Shown here: in pieces, positions 37,730 to 51,146 of the stretch
How the letters are laid out: each line of letters opens with the position of its first letter
How positions within the stretch are numbered: position 1 is the first letter of the stretch
Origin: Pocillopora verrucosa
Lineage: Eukaryota > Cnidaria > Anthozoa > Scleractinia > Pocilloporidae
DNA length: 64,000 bases
Direction: 5' to 3'
NCBI RefSeq assembly: GCF_036669915.1
Contig: NC_089312.1
Location: forward strand, 19,526,817-19,590,816
The notes under the pieces: model-generated
The model's input: only the letters and a program-made list of their open reading frames with translations
Database searches by the model: none
Told to the model about the DNA's origin: nothing
Translations under genes and position numbers: made by a program

Positions 37730-39157
37730 TTATAGTTCAGTTAAGTAGCACATGTTTTGAGTGCCATTTTCTTGCCTTTTTGGAGTGCAGTTAGGCTCCG
37801 CATTGTTCACCTCATCCCGGGTTTTTCTAGAGGCACACATGGGACAGGCACGATGGAACTTCAATTCCTCCATAGCCGCCATGACGGAATTGATTACGCT
37901 TGAAACAACACATAAGCCAATCATTGCATAAATAATCATGAGCATATGGAAAAAACCTTTTCTGGTGCGTTGTTCCGAGTGGATCTTTCGTTTCTCTGGA
38001 ACGTAATCACCAAAACCGATTGTAGTCAGCGTAACGAACCAGAAATACACACTTTCAACAAAAGTCCAACCTTGTGTACTCATAACTAACCGGCCGTTTG
38101 CCACAATAAATATCACCATCAGGAAAAAGAGGATCACAGCGCTCTTTGTTTCTACTTTTTCCGGATGCGCTCTTTTGAAAAGTTTGCTTTCAAACTTTGT
38201 TACAAGCGCGTTGACAAGTTTGGCCATTAAATCGCCAACAGACTTCAACGCGAGTAATGTAATGGGAATCCCAAGAAGACAAATAAAAATGCACAATATC
38301 TGACCAGCAGGTGTTTGAGGAGTGACGTATCCATAGCCTGCAAATAACAAAATGCAAAGTTATTGTCTGCACTGTACCTTATCTGATGAAATTAAGCAAT
38401 CATGGGTTAAAAATCATGAGCTTCAGTAATCAGTTCGCCACTTGCTACTGATTTAACTTGTTCTTTATCATCGGGGTAATTATCCTATACAAAACATAGG
38501 GGTGATTGATATAATTTTTTTAATTTTCCAATTCCCTGACACGGCACCTGTTTGATTCGTAGCCGTAATCTTTCGAGCTACTTCTCCTAGGTATTTTTGT
38601 CATGAATAATTTGGCCAATAGTACTAAGATTGTAAGAAATTTTTTCAGGGTGCACAACTCGTCACCGAGTCAATAATATATTCTAACTGGAGAAGTGATT
38701 CCATTTCTTCATCCTGTGCATCAATTATCATCCATGCAGACACAAACCCTTCGATTGACAAAGTTACTTTAGCTCATGATGGTCTGATTCTTTTTACGAA
38801 TGAAATCGCCATTTTTCCTTGTTCTTACACAAGTTTGCTGAGTCTCATTTCGAGAAGATATTCCTTACCTACGGTAGTGAAAGCTTGTAAGACGAATTCC
38901 AAGGAAACAAAATACGTCCACCGTGGTTTAGGTTGGCTCAGAGCTTCATGCGCAATGCTGGAAAAATTATTAAATTCCTTGATGGTCATATTGAATTTAG
39001 ATGCCATGGAAATGTACAGGGACTTTAACAAGTGGTCTTTTTCTTTTTTGTCATCTTTTTCCGTATATTCCACAAAAGAAAACAACCAAGCACTCAAAGA
39101 GGCCCATAATATGAATCCAAAGGTGCGAAGAAGCACAGTCTTCCACAGGTAATCCAT
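37730..39157 (-). CDS. K2P-D: two-pore-domain potassium channel, 298 aa, 2 exons
   Basis: Exons 38869-39157 and 37730-38337; stop TAA at 37730. The ATG at 39157 (MDYLWKTVLLRT) keeps exon 1 at 289 nt, as in six of its seven neighbours. M1 (WASLSAWLFSFVEYTEKDD), cap with sequon NMT, P1 TVGYGY (95-100, with Val for the usual Ile), M2, M3 (about 161-178), P2 TIGFGDY (202-208) and M4 are intact. This is the shortest member, mainly because the P2-M4 loop is short. The tail keeps CPMCASRKTRDE. The 531-bp intron contains a block (38530-38770) homologous to intergenic DNA at 32145-32380. Confidence 0.94.
38530..38770. repeat. Block in K2P-D intron shared with intergenic 32145-32380
   Basis: The same orientation and order of short identical blocks is seen in both places, ending at ATGCAGACACAAACCCTTC. 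It may be a dispersed repeat or the remains of a duplicated channel intron. Confidence 0.5.
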
Positions 39158-42100
39158 AGCGGACACTTTATTTCAAACATACACCTGCATCAAAAGGAAA
39201 AGGAACTATTTTCAAAACATTTGAAAGTTTTTTTCTTGAAAAAATGTTCCATATAAGATGACACCGATACCTAAGAATAAATGAATAAATATGGTATTCA
39301 TCAGCCGTATTGAGAAAAACTGTGCCCGATACCGCCCAAGGCCGAAGGCTTTTTCCTAAAACATAACGAAATGCTTGCCAAAAGAACCCGAATGATTAAG
39401 GGCTGTAAAGATCCTCCAGAAAGATGAGAGGATTAATGAGTTTTTTTTATCGGCCTGAAGTCGTGTTTGAGTTCTTTGCTTAAAAATACTGCCCAGCCCG
39501 CAAAATAACATATATTAATGAAAAATGGCAACGAAACTAGGGATGTACTCGGCGACTCACGAAAGCGTTACCGTGCCCGCAAGCAGAGATAAAGTTTAAG
39601 CAAATATTTAGTCCCTACAAAGGGTGAGCCTTTGCAACCAGGCCAGATGGACAGAAAAATACTTTATATCTGACATACTGTTGACAGAATGTTTGACACT
39701 CGATAGTACTTTAAAATTATAATGGAAACGTCAGTTTTTAATGGAAAGGATGCTACTGATAGCTTAGAATAACAGGAGTCAGTTCAAAACAGACAACGGA
39801 TTTAGCCTTAAAGATGATGAATTTTTGACCCAAAAGGCACTGATAAACTTCTTAGAGGAGTTAGTGTTCGACATATACGAAACCATTGATACCATAGGAT
39901 GAATTTGGTCGGTCAAAAATGCGTAGATTTTCATGAAACAAATAGGTGCATTTAGAAACCCACACCAGCCTAGATCCACTAGTTCATCCACCAGCATCTT
40001 ATGAACCAAGCAATAATTTCACCAAATACACAAAAATTACTACCGTTTTGGCGCAAATGGAGTTCCACTAAGCCTGCTTGGTGCTGTTAAAATCTTAGGA
40101 GCTGAACGGATCGGAAACTTTCGAAGATAAGACAGGAAGTTGGAAAGGGCTCTCATCATACATCTTCTTTTTGGTAATCTTCTAACAATCGTTATATAAT
40201 TCAAGTTCACTTTCGAAGCTGATCTATGCCGGAACAGTAGAGATAAATCAACGACACTGAGAGTAGTCAGCTTAAAAAAAGACATAATTTGACGTCTTAA
40301 TGGCTTTACTACTTGTCTTAAAAAGCTGTAAAGTTTATAACTGTTTGTCCATAATTCTGTCTGTTAAAGGTTTCTTGGAGGTGACGACGGCACTCAATTA
40401 AAATGGGAGCGGATATTTTTATGGCGAACGCCAATAAATCTCATTATGGAAAAGTAGTATGGAAATTAACTGCCCCGCAGTGAAATCAAACAAGGATTGT
40501 ATGATATTTTATGAACCTTAGTTTGTTGTGTTTGCCTGGTTAAAACAAAAATTAATTCATTATGGCAGGTGATCCACTTTTATGATCACCTTATTGTGTT
40601 TCTCTAACTGTCTAGCTTTAAAATCTATCACTTAACTTTTTCTCCTTGTTTTTATCTCCCCTGTATTCGAAGCAAATGAAACTTACTAACTATGTTGCCG
40701 CATGAATATGTTGGAATCGAGGGTACCTTTTACACACATCATCTTCTTAGATACACCGTGAACGTGTTGTTAAAATGACCCCAAATTCAACGTTATTCTC
40801 GTTTAATCGATGAATACTAACCAGATATGCTGAAACACTGGCTCCTAAATATTCCGTCGGCGATGCATGGTCTTGTCACAGCGACTCAAAGAAATGTAGT
40901 CCTATCAAACGTCAAAACATCTTTTCACTGAGCAATTTACTTCAATAAATGTTTACCTCCATTTGATCTTAATGAGTCAGTGTCTCTGCGTTTCAAATTG
41001 AAAGATCTGGAATTTTGTTTTCCCGTTCAATATGTATTTGCTCTAAGGCTACTGATTGCCATGGCACTCTTTAAGCTTGGAAAACATTTCTGGTGTCATC
41101 TAATTCTTAGATTTATAATTGAAGGCCTCTCGTTAGTGTTGGGCGCCAATCCGCTGCTTTTCAATAAAATAACCTTAATTCGTATTGTGTTAGAAACAAC
41201 TATCCTATTTTTATTTCTTTTTCTTCTTTTTGAATATATCTATTATTCATCTTCGGATAACCTTTAACAACGGCTGCAAACACAACGAATGTATTAATTT
41301 AATGCATTGGCAATTGAACCATTATGTTCACGTCCCTTAGAAGCGCTCTTACGATCTGAATTAGATTGGCAACTAATGGAGGTGTATAAAAAGATTAAAT
41401 ATTGTTGCTTAGACCTAAAACATATTATTTGACATGATTAATGCATAAAATGGAATTTTTTGACACGGCCAAATTATTTGCATTGGTGTTATTCTTTATT
41501 ACTTGCTTAAAGGTACAAAGCCCAGTAAAAATTTCATTTCTGGCCAAGTTGCACAAGTATAAAAGTACACTCAGATATTGAAAAGCGAATATAATTTCCA
41601 AGTATGGGAATACTTAAGGATTAAAAATGTCGAGAGATTATACACTCGATTGCAACAACGTTGATACCTAAAGAGTTTGATCCCTGAACAATCTGACCCA
41701 ACAGCCTTATGGGAAATGCTCGCATAGTTTCATAATCAATGTGCTTTACCTATCCATTTTTCATGGACAATCTTTTTTTATGGTAATTCTTTTCTTTCAA
41801 GAAAGTGTGGGTAGCTTCTATTATTTACGACGCGCAACTTATTGTGGTTATCATTTACATGTGTACCCAGAAGGCCGTTGGGCCTCATCATTCATAACCA
41901 ATGTTTTCTAGATGTAAACGTTTTTCAATCGAATGTACATGCCAGCACTGGCTAATAAATCGTTGATAACAAAAGCAATGGGCCATAGACAACGTTATAA
42001 ATCATGAATATGCAGACTATGTATGGTAACGTTTCAAGTTAAATCATTGGAGCCTTTCGGGGAGTCCGTCTTCGTTTATCATTTACATTAGTTATTTTTT

Positions 42101-42735
42101 GTTTTCTTGCTCGTATGAATGTAAATTTTTTTAAAGTGCAGCTGTTTAAGCTCTCTGATTTCTTTAAGTGTCGGTAACGCCTTTCCTTAACGTCCCTCTT
42201 ATATGTTGGGCTAAAATGAGTGCAATTAAATTTTAAAATGAAAGGATGGATACAAAGTTTATCCAGTGTTTTTTTCCTTTTCTTTTAACTTTAAATTTAA
42301 TTTTATGCCAATGAATTACATCGACGTTTCAAGCTACTACTTTCCCATATGGATGGCGCTGCTGGATAAAATTTATCTGAGTACGGAGGGTAGTGGCACG
42401 GCTAGTATCAATTTAAATTTGGTAAACTTAATTTTCGAAATTAAACCATTCTTGTAAAACGCAATTCGGTCATGAATTAGTACCGAAGGAAGTTTTGTGA
42501 GAGATTTCTTGATATTTTTTTTCATTGTTCGAGTTTTACAATTGGTAAGAAAGGTTTAATTTTGATTGGAATTCACAGAGAAACACCACACACCATACAC
42601 ACTTCAATCACACATCGATAAAAACAGTTACGTCATCGTTAGTGAGCTCGAAGCCGATAAAGATTCCGGTATCCGAAAAAGAGCCGCTAGTGCGGGGTCG
42701 ATCTACAATTAAATTAAAGAACATAGAGACTCCTA
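39158..42735. other. Spacer between K2P-E and K2P-D
   Basis: 3.6 kb with no supported gene. A small perfect hairpin (AGGTGATC/GATCACCT) sits near 40567-40590. Plus-strand open frames at 40980-41267 and 42266-42457 are low-complexity and hydrophobic, without domains. Confidence 0.6.
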
Positions 42736-44754
42736 TCAGTTTTCTGTGTTCTCAAGATTCTCCAAACCCAGATTTTCTATTCTTTTAGAAGTCATGTTCT
42801 CGTCATCAGGTTCTTTTACTGTGTCAACGCGCCCCTGTATCCTTCTAGATATACGTGCAGAACACTTAAACCACCAATTTCGTTCATCCAAGGCCGCCAT
42901 GATGGAGTTAAATACACTGGAAACAATGCATAGTCCTCCCAAAAGAAGAACCAGTTCAAAAAGGCCTATAAAAATTGCGAAGCTGTTTTCTCTCGAGATA
43001 TTGGTCGGATTGAGCTTCCCTGGAATGTAGTCACCAAAACCCATTGTTGTTACGGTTACAAACCAAAAATAAAGTGCCTCTACGAATGTCCAATCCTCTA
43101 GATGTATCAATACGAGAGCATTCATCACAATATCTAACACCATAAATAAAAACAAGATCATTGCACTTTTTTTTTCTACATTCATCGGTTCCTCTCTTTT
43201 AAGGATTTTACTCTCGAACTTCTTCACAAGTGTGTTGACCAGTTTGGCAATGACCGCACCAACCGAGTTTAGCAAAAGAAGAGTAATTGGAATACCAAGT
43301 AGACAAAGGAAGATACATAGCATTTGGCCTTCAGGTGTCTTGGGAGTTATATTTCCATAGCCTGTGAAACAGAGACCAGAAACGGAATCAACATGGAAAC
43401 TTGGTGGGATGGTCGAACGTTTCCGCTTTTACAAGCCTCAACAATTTCGATCATAACTTTCCGCGATATGGTGCACCACGAGAAATTTCAGAGTCAAACA
43501 AAATACAAAGCAATGGCATTTAAGAAATACAAAAGGCGAACCTTGGTTGATTGTTTTAAAGCATGAATACTTATGATGCAGTTACGTTATTGGATCTTCT
43601 GACTTACTTCTGACTCCCTTTGGAAGGTATTCCACTCAATAAAGATGCTGAAATTCAGTTTGTTCGGACTTTGTTCGAAAAAAAAGCCATCACAGTATTC
43701 TTTTTCTCGATTCTTTGTTATTTACACTTATTTTAGGAAGAGTTCTGAGAATTGAAGAAAGTTACCCGAACTAAAGGAAAGCATTTATTGCAAATGAAAG
43801 GTGACCACCGAGTAGTTCGGAGAGAGAAAACTCCGTGAGTGACTAACTCGAGGGTGTAATTGGGGTAATGGCTTTGACGGCTAACGGTTAAAATTTGGCC
43901 AGTTTACGGCTAACGGTTAATGTCTTTCCATTGCGGTCACCGGAATTTGTTTTAACGTCTGCGAGGAAAGTTCGCGAGAATGGATAGGATTCCTCCTTTT
44001 TCTCCTTCGTTGCGTATCTCGATTCTTTCCAATCTCTCTTGCGATTCTTAGGATCAATAACTGACGACTGGAAACTAAGAAGACTCATTTATAGCGGAGC
44101 TCGCAGAGCTTAGCCCCATATTTATACAAAATAGTAATAACCCATCAAGCCGAAAAAATTTGGATATCCTACGACCGTACGACCGACCGTACAAGGTGCT
44201 ACTTTTAGCATGCGCGGCCAACTGTACCACGGGCACTATCTTATAATCAGTCCTCTACACGGACACGGAGAAGTTGCGAATGAAAACCATTAATATTACC
44301 ACGCACTTTATCCATAATAGGAGCTTTAGTTTTGTTGAAGAGACGTGCGGGAAAAAAAAATGTGAGCTCCGCTTTTAGGTTTGCCTAAATCTATATATTA
44401 CATAACTTTATGTCATTGTAATTTTTCGTGTTCTTAAAAACTAATAATATCGTATTTTACCGTACCTATGGTGGTCACAGCTTGAATCACGAACGTAACT
44501 GCAACATGGTAGGTCCACTGAGGTTTAGGCTCGCTTAATGCTTCATATGCAACTGTAGAAATCTTATTGAACTCCTCGAGGCTCATGTTGTATTTTGATG
44601 CCAGAGATTCGAACAGCGAGAGTAACAAGTGATATTTTTCTTCTTCATGATCTTTTTCCGTGTGTTCTACTTTCACAAACAACCATGCACTAAATAAAGT
44701 CCATAACAAGAGGCCGAGCGTTCGAAGAAACGCAGTTTTTAACGGCGTGCTCAT
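42736..44754 (-). CDS. K2P-E: two-pore-domain potassium channel, 304 aa, 2 exons
   Basis: Exons 44466-44754 and 42736-43361; stop TGA at 42736. The ATG at 44754 (MSTPLKTAFLRT) gives the standard 289-nt exon 1. M1 (LLWTLFSAWLFVKVEHTEKD), cap with sequon NMS, P1 TIGYGN (95-100), M2, M3 (about 161-180), P2 TMGFGDY (202-208) and M4 are present. Two residues are unusual: Asn instead of Tyr after the P1 filter (shared with K2P-G), and Met in the P2 filter where the others have Ile. The tail lacks the Cys cluster (FKCSARISRRIQG) and ends NLENTEN. The 1.1-kb intron is lengthened by a terminal-inverted-repeat element (44089-44401). Confidence 0.93.
43872..43921 (+). repeat. Short direct repeat ACGGCTAACGGTTAA
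   Basis: Two exact copies of ACGGCTAACGGTTAA lie about 30 bp apart within the K2P-E intron. They may be the end of a dispersed element whose other limit I cannot see. Confidence 0.5.
44089..44401 (+). mobile_element. AGCGGAGCTCGCA element, copy 1 (tRNA-like module missing)
   Basis: Begins AGCGGAGCTCGCAGAGC at 44093 and ends TGTGAGCTCCGCTTTTAGG, so the ends are inverted. The first 160 bp (GCCCCATA, CCGAAAAAATTTGGAT, ACAAGGTGCTACTTTTA) and the last 60 bp match the copy at 60074-60369. The middle here (44255-44335) lacks the tRNA-like part. Confidence 0.7.
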
Positions 44755-46621
44755 CGTCAATTCTTTATCTCTATATGAATACCTTTTCCTGTAAGAATAA
44801 AGAAAAAGAGTGTACCATGCAATGTTTTGGTACCATGTTGATGCCGATGAAACTCAGCTGTCATCTCACGACTTCAGAATAATATGTCGTAGGAGGGAAA
44901 CTGGATACCTTGGAGTCTTCGAAGACAGTTTGATTCAAGGAGTCAAAATTGATCGTGCTGGCACCTGCTGATTCACATCGTTATTATCAGGATAATACCA
45001 CCTAAATTACGAATTTCGAAATAGTTAATCGAACATGACTTGCTATATAAGGTTCAGTGGTTGCAAGTTTGTATTAAACCTAACAATGCTTACTACGGAA
45101 ATTTTGTCAATGCTTGTCGCATCTAGAGGTTGAAATACAAAACAAAAGAAGAAAAACAAACAAAGAACACGGGCCGCTCTGTCAAATTTTAAATGAAGCA
45201 AGCGGCGTTTTCTAAAAAATTTGAATATCTATGGATTAGCTCTTTTTAATTCAAACTAATTTTGAGAAATTTATATTTGCAATAGACCGTATATCGTAGT
45301 TTAGCCTGTGTTAAGCTTTTGAGTTTCATTTATCGTTCCGTTTTCATTTCTTCGGCAATTTGAAACATTTTTCCCAGAATGTAGACGATGAAGACAGCAG
45401 TGTAACGTTTTACGGGCTTTGAGCTCAGTAATAAATTGAAAAAAAAATTCAATGATTCAGCCAAATTTTTATGATTTTACCTTCTCCTCGCATTTGCTTT
45501 ACATCTACAATCAGTTTTTCCTCGAAAAGAGATGCTAAGGAAGCAATTCCATCATTCTGCACGATTACGTGGTATTCATTCGCTCCTCACCATTTAAAGA
45601 TTTATCCAACAAACTTCAATACTCAAAGGAACAAAACGCATATGTTTATTTAGCTGAGAACGTCATAGTCGAGTATTACTAATGCAAGTTTTCCTCGATG
45701 AAATTGGAGGCCTTGACAGATTGTCACCCCAAAACACCACTATGAAAAGACTACTGAAATAATCTTGTGCAAGGCTACACTTCACTCTGTGGGAAAACAC
45801 TTGAAAAGAGATCTTATATGCTAATAGGGCGGCAATTTCATCTAAATGACTTTGTTTACTTCAAAGACTTATGATAATATATTGAGGAGATTTTTAGAAA
45901 AAATAGTCGCAATCAAGACGTTTTTACATCTCTCTTTCTGTAAGCTTTTTTCAACATAAAACTGTTGTTTTGGAAATGATAATGATGCTTTTAGGGAAAG
46001 GTGTTTAGAATTCACAAATAATTTTTCTTTGTTATGAATAAATTTCATTTGTAGGTCGATGTCTGTAGTCCATCTCGCTTCAAAGTGTACCGTTGGCATT
46101 TAAGCAGCCGGAGAGAATCTACGACGAAATGGACTTGAAATGACGCCTGAGGTTTCAATTTCCTTTAACGTTAAGTCGGCGGATTTTAAACACTGCGAGA
46201 GAGTGCGTCTGTTTTGTTTTTTAACTTTGACACTTTGTGTCTGGTCAGTTCTATTTAGAATTTAATTTAATTAATGAACGTACAAAAAATAGCACACTTT
46301 GCTTGCAAGGTCAACTGCATAAATGGCAATTTCTATTTCACTCAGGTTGGTCGGGGTCGATTGTAGAGGTGACATTACTGTCACCTTCCTGACTCGTTTT
46401 GATGCCAAAGAGACCTCGTAATGTATTTGCATAATTGAAAATCAACTGCTGGTAAATGTCGAAGTGACTTCAACCCAGCTTTGCATCTGTCGATGGTGAT
46501 TTGCTGTCATCAGCTGAGATGAATAGCAGTGCTGATGCCTCTTTCTATCCAGTGAAAAACTCGTTAAAATTAGTTTGTTCTTATGATGTGTATCAATTTG
46601 ATTTACGACTACTGACTTCTA
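44755..46621. other. Spacer between K2P-F and K2P-E
   Basis: No coding region is supported and no defined repeat was seen before the minisatellite at 46622. Confidence 0.6.
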
Positions 46622-46868
46622 GGGGAGTTAGCTGGTTAGTCAGTTGACCTATGAGCGAGTTAGCATATGTGTTAGTACACTGCAGGCCAGTTATGCGAGC
46701 AAGTTGACCCATATGAGATTTCGACCATGAGCAACTTTACTTCTGGGTGAGTCAACCCATTACACTAGTGATTCGAGTTGTGGGCGGGTTGACCTGTTGG
46801 TGAATCGAGGTGTAGGCGAGTTGACCTGTTGCGAATTAGTTTGTGAGTAAGTGAACTCTTGCACTGGT
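46622..46868 (+). repeat. Degenerate minisatellite, about 31-bp unit
   Basis: Imperfect tandem units built around GCGAGTTGACCTGTTGGTGA, clearest at 46770-46868 and increasingly diverged to the left (GAGTTAGC, AGTTGACC words). It lies immediately downstream of the K2P-F stop codon, so it is probably in or next to the 3'UTR. Confidence 0.65.
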
Positions 46869-46891
46869 GAAAAATAGTTCCTTCAGTTCAT

Positions 46892-48501
46892 TTACTCAGC
46901 CACTGATGTCATGTTATCTTTGTGAAATCCATAGTTATTCATGCTCAAGTAAGTCGCGTTGGCTTCGCCTTCCGTTGGAGTGTAATCGTCAATGTTCCCT
47001 TGATGCTGCGTTTTTCGAGGGATACATCCGGGACACGGAGGTCGACACTTATATTCTTCGAGGGCCATCATAATGGAATTAAGAACACTCGAGACGACGC
47101 ACAAGCCCAAAATTAAATAAAATGTGAGAAACAGGCCTTCGAAAATAGCAAAAGTGGTTCTTTCTCCGTCGCTTGGTTTATTGTCGTTGTCTTCGTGTGT
47201 AAAGTTATTTGGAGTTAATTGCCTGATCCTTTGTGGAATTTCTGGCACGTAGTCACCAAATCCGATTGTAGAAAATGTTATGAACCAGAAATACGCACTC
47301 GTGACAAAAGACCAATTTAAAAAATATACTAGCAACAGGCTGCTTAACACTATCAACAATAACATCATCATAAACAGAATTAGAGCACTTTTTGCTTGCA
47401 ACTTTTTGGGCTCAGGCCTCTTTAAGATTTTCCTCTCAAACTTTGTAACAAATGTGGCCACACCTTTGGCGATGAGTTCACCGACGGACTTAAATGCGAG
47501 CAAAGTGATGGGAATCCCCAGTAACGAGACGAAAATGCAAAGCAATTGACCTGTCTGCGTCTGGGGAGTGATGTATCCATAGCCTATATGAAACGGAAAA
47601 AAAGGAACAAATAGATCGGTGAAAAGATATTAAACGAATGGTTTGTGCGCTTGACTTCAGACCATATGTCAGTGATTATTGTGTTATTCTATAGTAACTC
47701 GTTCCTCAAGAGTATAAAACAGGAGAACTTGACTAATTACTAAGGGTACTGAAAGTTGTCTGCGATGGATTAACATCTCACCCATAAGTAGAAGCAGCAC
47801 TCTCAGCGCCTTTAAAGCAGTTGTCAACTGAAATTTTGCTTCATTGTGCTCTGTGATTGGTCTAGAAAACTCGCATCAACCACTTAGTCAGTCAGTTGCA
47901 AAAATAAACCCAATCGCGACTTGGTCACATGCGTTTCCCCGCGCTTCATGCAATTTGCTTGTTATAGCTTCGAGTTATCATCGTTATTTTTCCTTTTTTC
48001 TGATAAGCTGTCTAGTTTCACACCCAATTGAAGTTCGCTTTGTGCCATGAGAAAATTAGGGCTAGGCTCACCCGACAGAGTGGAGTAGTGGGCCAGTAGG
48101 CGTGTGAGACTCAATTTACTTCGGGAAAAAATTGTAGGAAAACTTCATGTACCACCTTATAGAGGCGAACTTGCGGGATACATTCTACAACTTATTGTAT
48201 ACTTCGGCTTACCAATGGTGGTCAAAGACTGAAAAACAAAAGCCATTGCATTGGAGTATGTCCATTGTATCTTGGGCTGGCTCAAAGCCTCGTATGCGGA
48301 ATTGGAGATGTTATTAAACTCCTCTATGCTCATGTTGTATTTAGACGCGAGAAACTCGTACAGAGAGAGCAACAACTGATATTTTTCTTCTTTTTCGTCT
48401 GCTTCCTTGTATTCGACCACAACAAACAACCAAGCACTGAGTGAGACCCAAAGTAAGAAGCCAAGAGTTCGAAGAAGCACTGCTTTTACCAGGAGGTTCA
48501 T
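46892..48501 (-). CDS. K2P-F: two-pore-domain potassium channel, 326 aa, 2 exons
   Basis: Exons 48213-48501 and 46892-47583; stop TAA at 46892. ATG at 48501 (MNLLVKAVLLRT). M1 (LLWVSLSAWLFVVVEYKEAD), cap with sequons NMS and NIS, P1 TIGYGY (95-100), M2 (PITLLAFKSVGELIAK), M3 (about 161-185, strongly hydrophobic), P2 TIGFGDY (202-208), a longer P2-M4 loop with charged and Asn-rich sequence, and M4 (GLCVVSSVLNSIMMALEE). The tail carries CRPPCPGCIPRKTQHQ and ends near a LSMNNYGFHKD motif similar to the end of K2P-H. Confidence 0.94.
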
Positions 48502-51146
48502 TGTAAGTCTTAACAACTGCAATAGCTGAAATGAAGAAGCATAAGTTTTGAGTACCATACAATATTTGATGAGCTGGAGTAAGTCCAGCCAAAATATTCA
48601 ATTTAATTAAATGAGATTGAGTAATTAACCAGGTGTAAATTTGCAAAGTTTTACACCATTGTGACCCATTGTGGGTTTAGTGACTGTTTACGTTTTATTA
48701 AGGTTCAGTTGCCGTTGCACATCCTTGTTTGAGTTACTTTTGACTTCTAAGTTTTTATTGCGGCTGAAAAATTACGACAGTTTTTTCATGGCATTTATAA
48801 TTTTCCAGAGTGTTAATTACCTGTACTATGACTGACGTCCACTTCCAGACGCTCCTCGTTAAATCAACATTTTGGCGCACGCCAATGGAACCTGTCTCTT
48901 TCATTTTTTCCTTTTTTTCAAATATACTCAAATCGTTTTTAAGGGGATAAAATTTATACACCTTACATTTTTCCATTCAATTCAGAATGTGCCAAAATTA
49001 TAGAGGCTTTAGATTAGGCTTTCACTTGTTTTCATTTGTGTCCTCGATCAAAACTTTCAATTAAATGATATTTGAGTGAAATCCGGAGAGCTTGGGAGCT
49101 GCAGGCAGGGAATAAGCTGAGTATTAATAGCTACATGTGCGTAAATCCATCGGAAGAGCTTTCTCATGGCTGTAATTTATTGAATACAGTTCACCGTTAC
49201 CAGTGTTTGCATGGGATCGATTCGCAATGCAGGGGATATGTAGATTTATTGCCTTTGTAACTTAGTAGAATTAGAACGGATCGGATCAATAGGGAATTCC
49301 AAAATTATACTTATGTAGAATTGTTTCATGCATAAAAAGTTTTCTTAAGCTGCTTTCACCTAAACACCATGGCTGGAGAGATACCGGCAGTTATCGGTCG
49401 AAGCTTCCCAAATTGGTTGAAGTTCCTTCTGAAGCTCACTTTCATAAACAAAGCTACTGAATGTCACTTGCATTCATAATTTATCGACACTGATGGCTTT
49501 TTTAATCCAGAGCAGAATTCTGCGTTAGTTTTGAGTTTCAAAATCGAGTTATCTTGAAAATTTTGGGAAACAAAGTTGATAAGATACACTGCGTCTGAGA
49601 GATGCATAACGATCTTTGTCATATTTCAACCAGTGTGAACGCATTTCCACCCGATGAAGCTAGAAAGTTTATACTTCTTTCTTGACACTCACCTTTCCAC
49701 AATTAAAAAACGTCGGAGTTTGTGCCCAAGTTAAACGCTTATAAGTCCCGTAGCTGACTGATAAGATAGTGGCCTGCCATTAACAACGATAATAAAGGTT
49801 CATATAAGTTATGAGGTTGCCATCACATTATTATAGAAAAGTTTTCTCTAGGTTCAAAACGTGTGCAAATGACCTTGCACCAATTAACAGTAGAAAGAAA
49901 CTTCACCTACAGTACGATGCACGAAAGAGATCTCGTTAGCAGAATTGCACAACAATGTCAAAACATTACCTTTAGGTTATTTCAGCCCTGCAGCTGCTGT
50001 AATTTTGCATTTCAAAGGTAGCGTACATGTCAACAAAAACTACATGTTTTAGCAATTAGGTGGAAAACATTTATCTGCTCGCAGCTGCAATGTCCTTGAA
50101 AATTCAAGGATTGACTACTGATTTATGCTGGCAGAAGATCCTAGATCCAACAAGGAATATTTGAAATGTTTATGTTTGGCCATCGGTGAGATAAGTTTGA
50201 CTCATGATTCGAAAATGAAGGATTATCGCGAGTAAATGTTTGCGCCAAATAAGTTAATGTTTTTGAAAACACTAGAAATTTTCATTAACAAACTTTAGAG
50301 GGGGCAACAGAAGTTAATGTACTAATTTATGATATGTCTCGTCTGCACAGAAGAATCGAGAAAGCCTGATACATATTTTATTTCTTTCAAAATCGTCCAA
50401 GATTATGTAACAACTTGATTGCTGAAGAACGCTAATAGTTGCTGTGATCAGGCTCATCAAAGACGTAATAGCTGTAATTTTTAAAGTGGCGGGATTTTTA
50501 AGGAACTAAAGAACCATGCTTAACCATAGCGTAATTAACTTTGAATCATTTATTTTTAAATAAAAAAAGCCATTTCTGCTTTGAACCGCTTCAAGCAATG
50601 GAGATTTTTTCCAATCCAAAGCAAGCCTATAACGGATCTTATTGCGGCTGCTTTTTTAAGGAAAAAAGTTGTACTCTCCTTGCACTTATGTATGTTTATT
50701 TTCATCTTTAGGACATTTCCTCATCTAGTACAATACTTAACAATTGGTGTCTTGCTCGACAGAACTAATGATGTGATACCATAGATAATCTCTACACTCT
50801 AAGTAGTTGTAAGTAGTAACACAGGCCTATTTTAGCTGGGAGTAGGAAAACGTGTGTGCTCGGCACTCATGTTTCAAACTTACACCAAACGTTCTAAATA
50901 CGCATTTTACGGAGCAATATGCTCCAGAACTGTTTATGTCTGCTATTAGAAGGTTTACCACCTAAAGCAGCTAAACAAGTCTTCATTTATTACCATAAGA
51001 TTAGTTTGGTAGTTTAATTTGTAAATTAGGCAATGGTTGTGTAGGGGTCGGTACACAAATTGTTACTTCAATTCAAACTTTGCCGAAAACGGCATGACTA
51101 CTATACATAAAACTTGAACACTTAGACTTCTCCTTTAGATTATGCG
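48502..51146. other. Spacer between K2P-G and K2P-F
   Basis: 2.6 kb with no supported coding region and no repeat recognised by eye. Confidence 0.6.

Noticed and set aside
40567..40590. Small perfect hairpin GGTGATC...GATCACC
   Set aside because: Too short and isolated to be called a terminator-like or RNA element.
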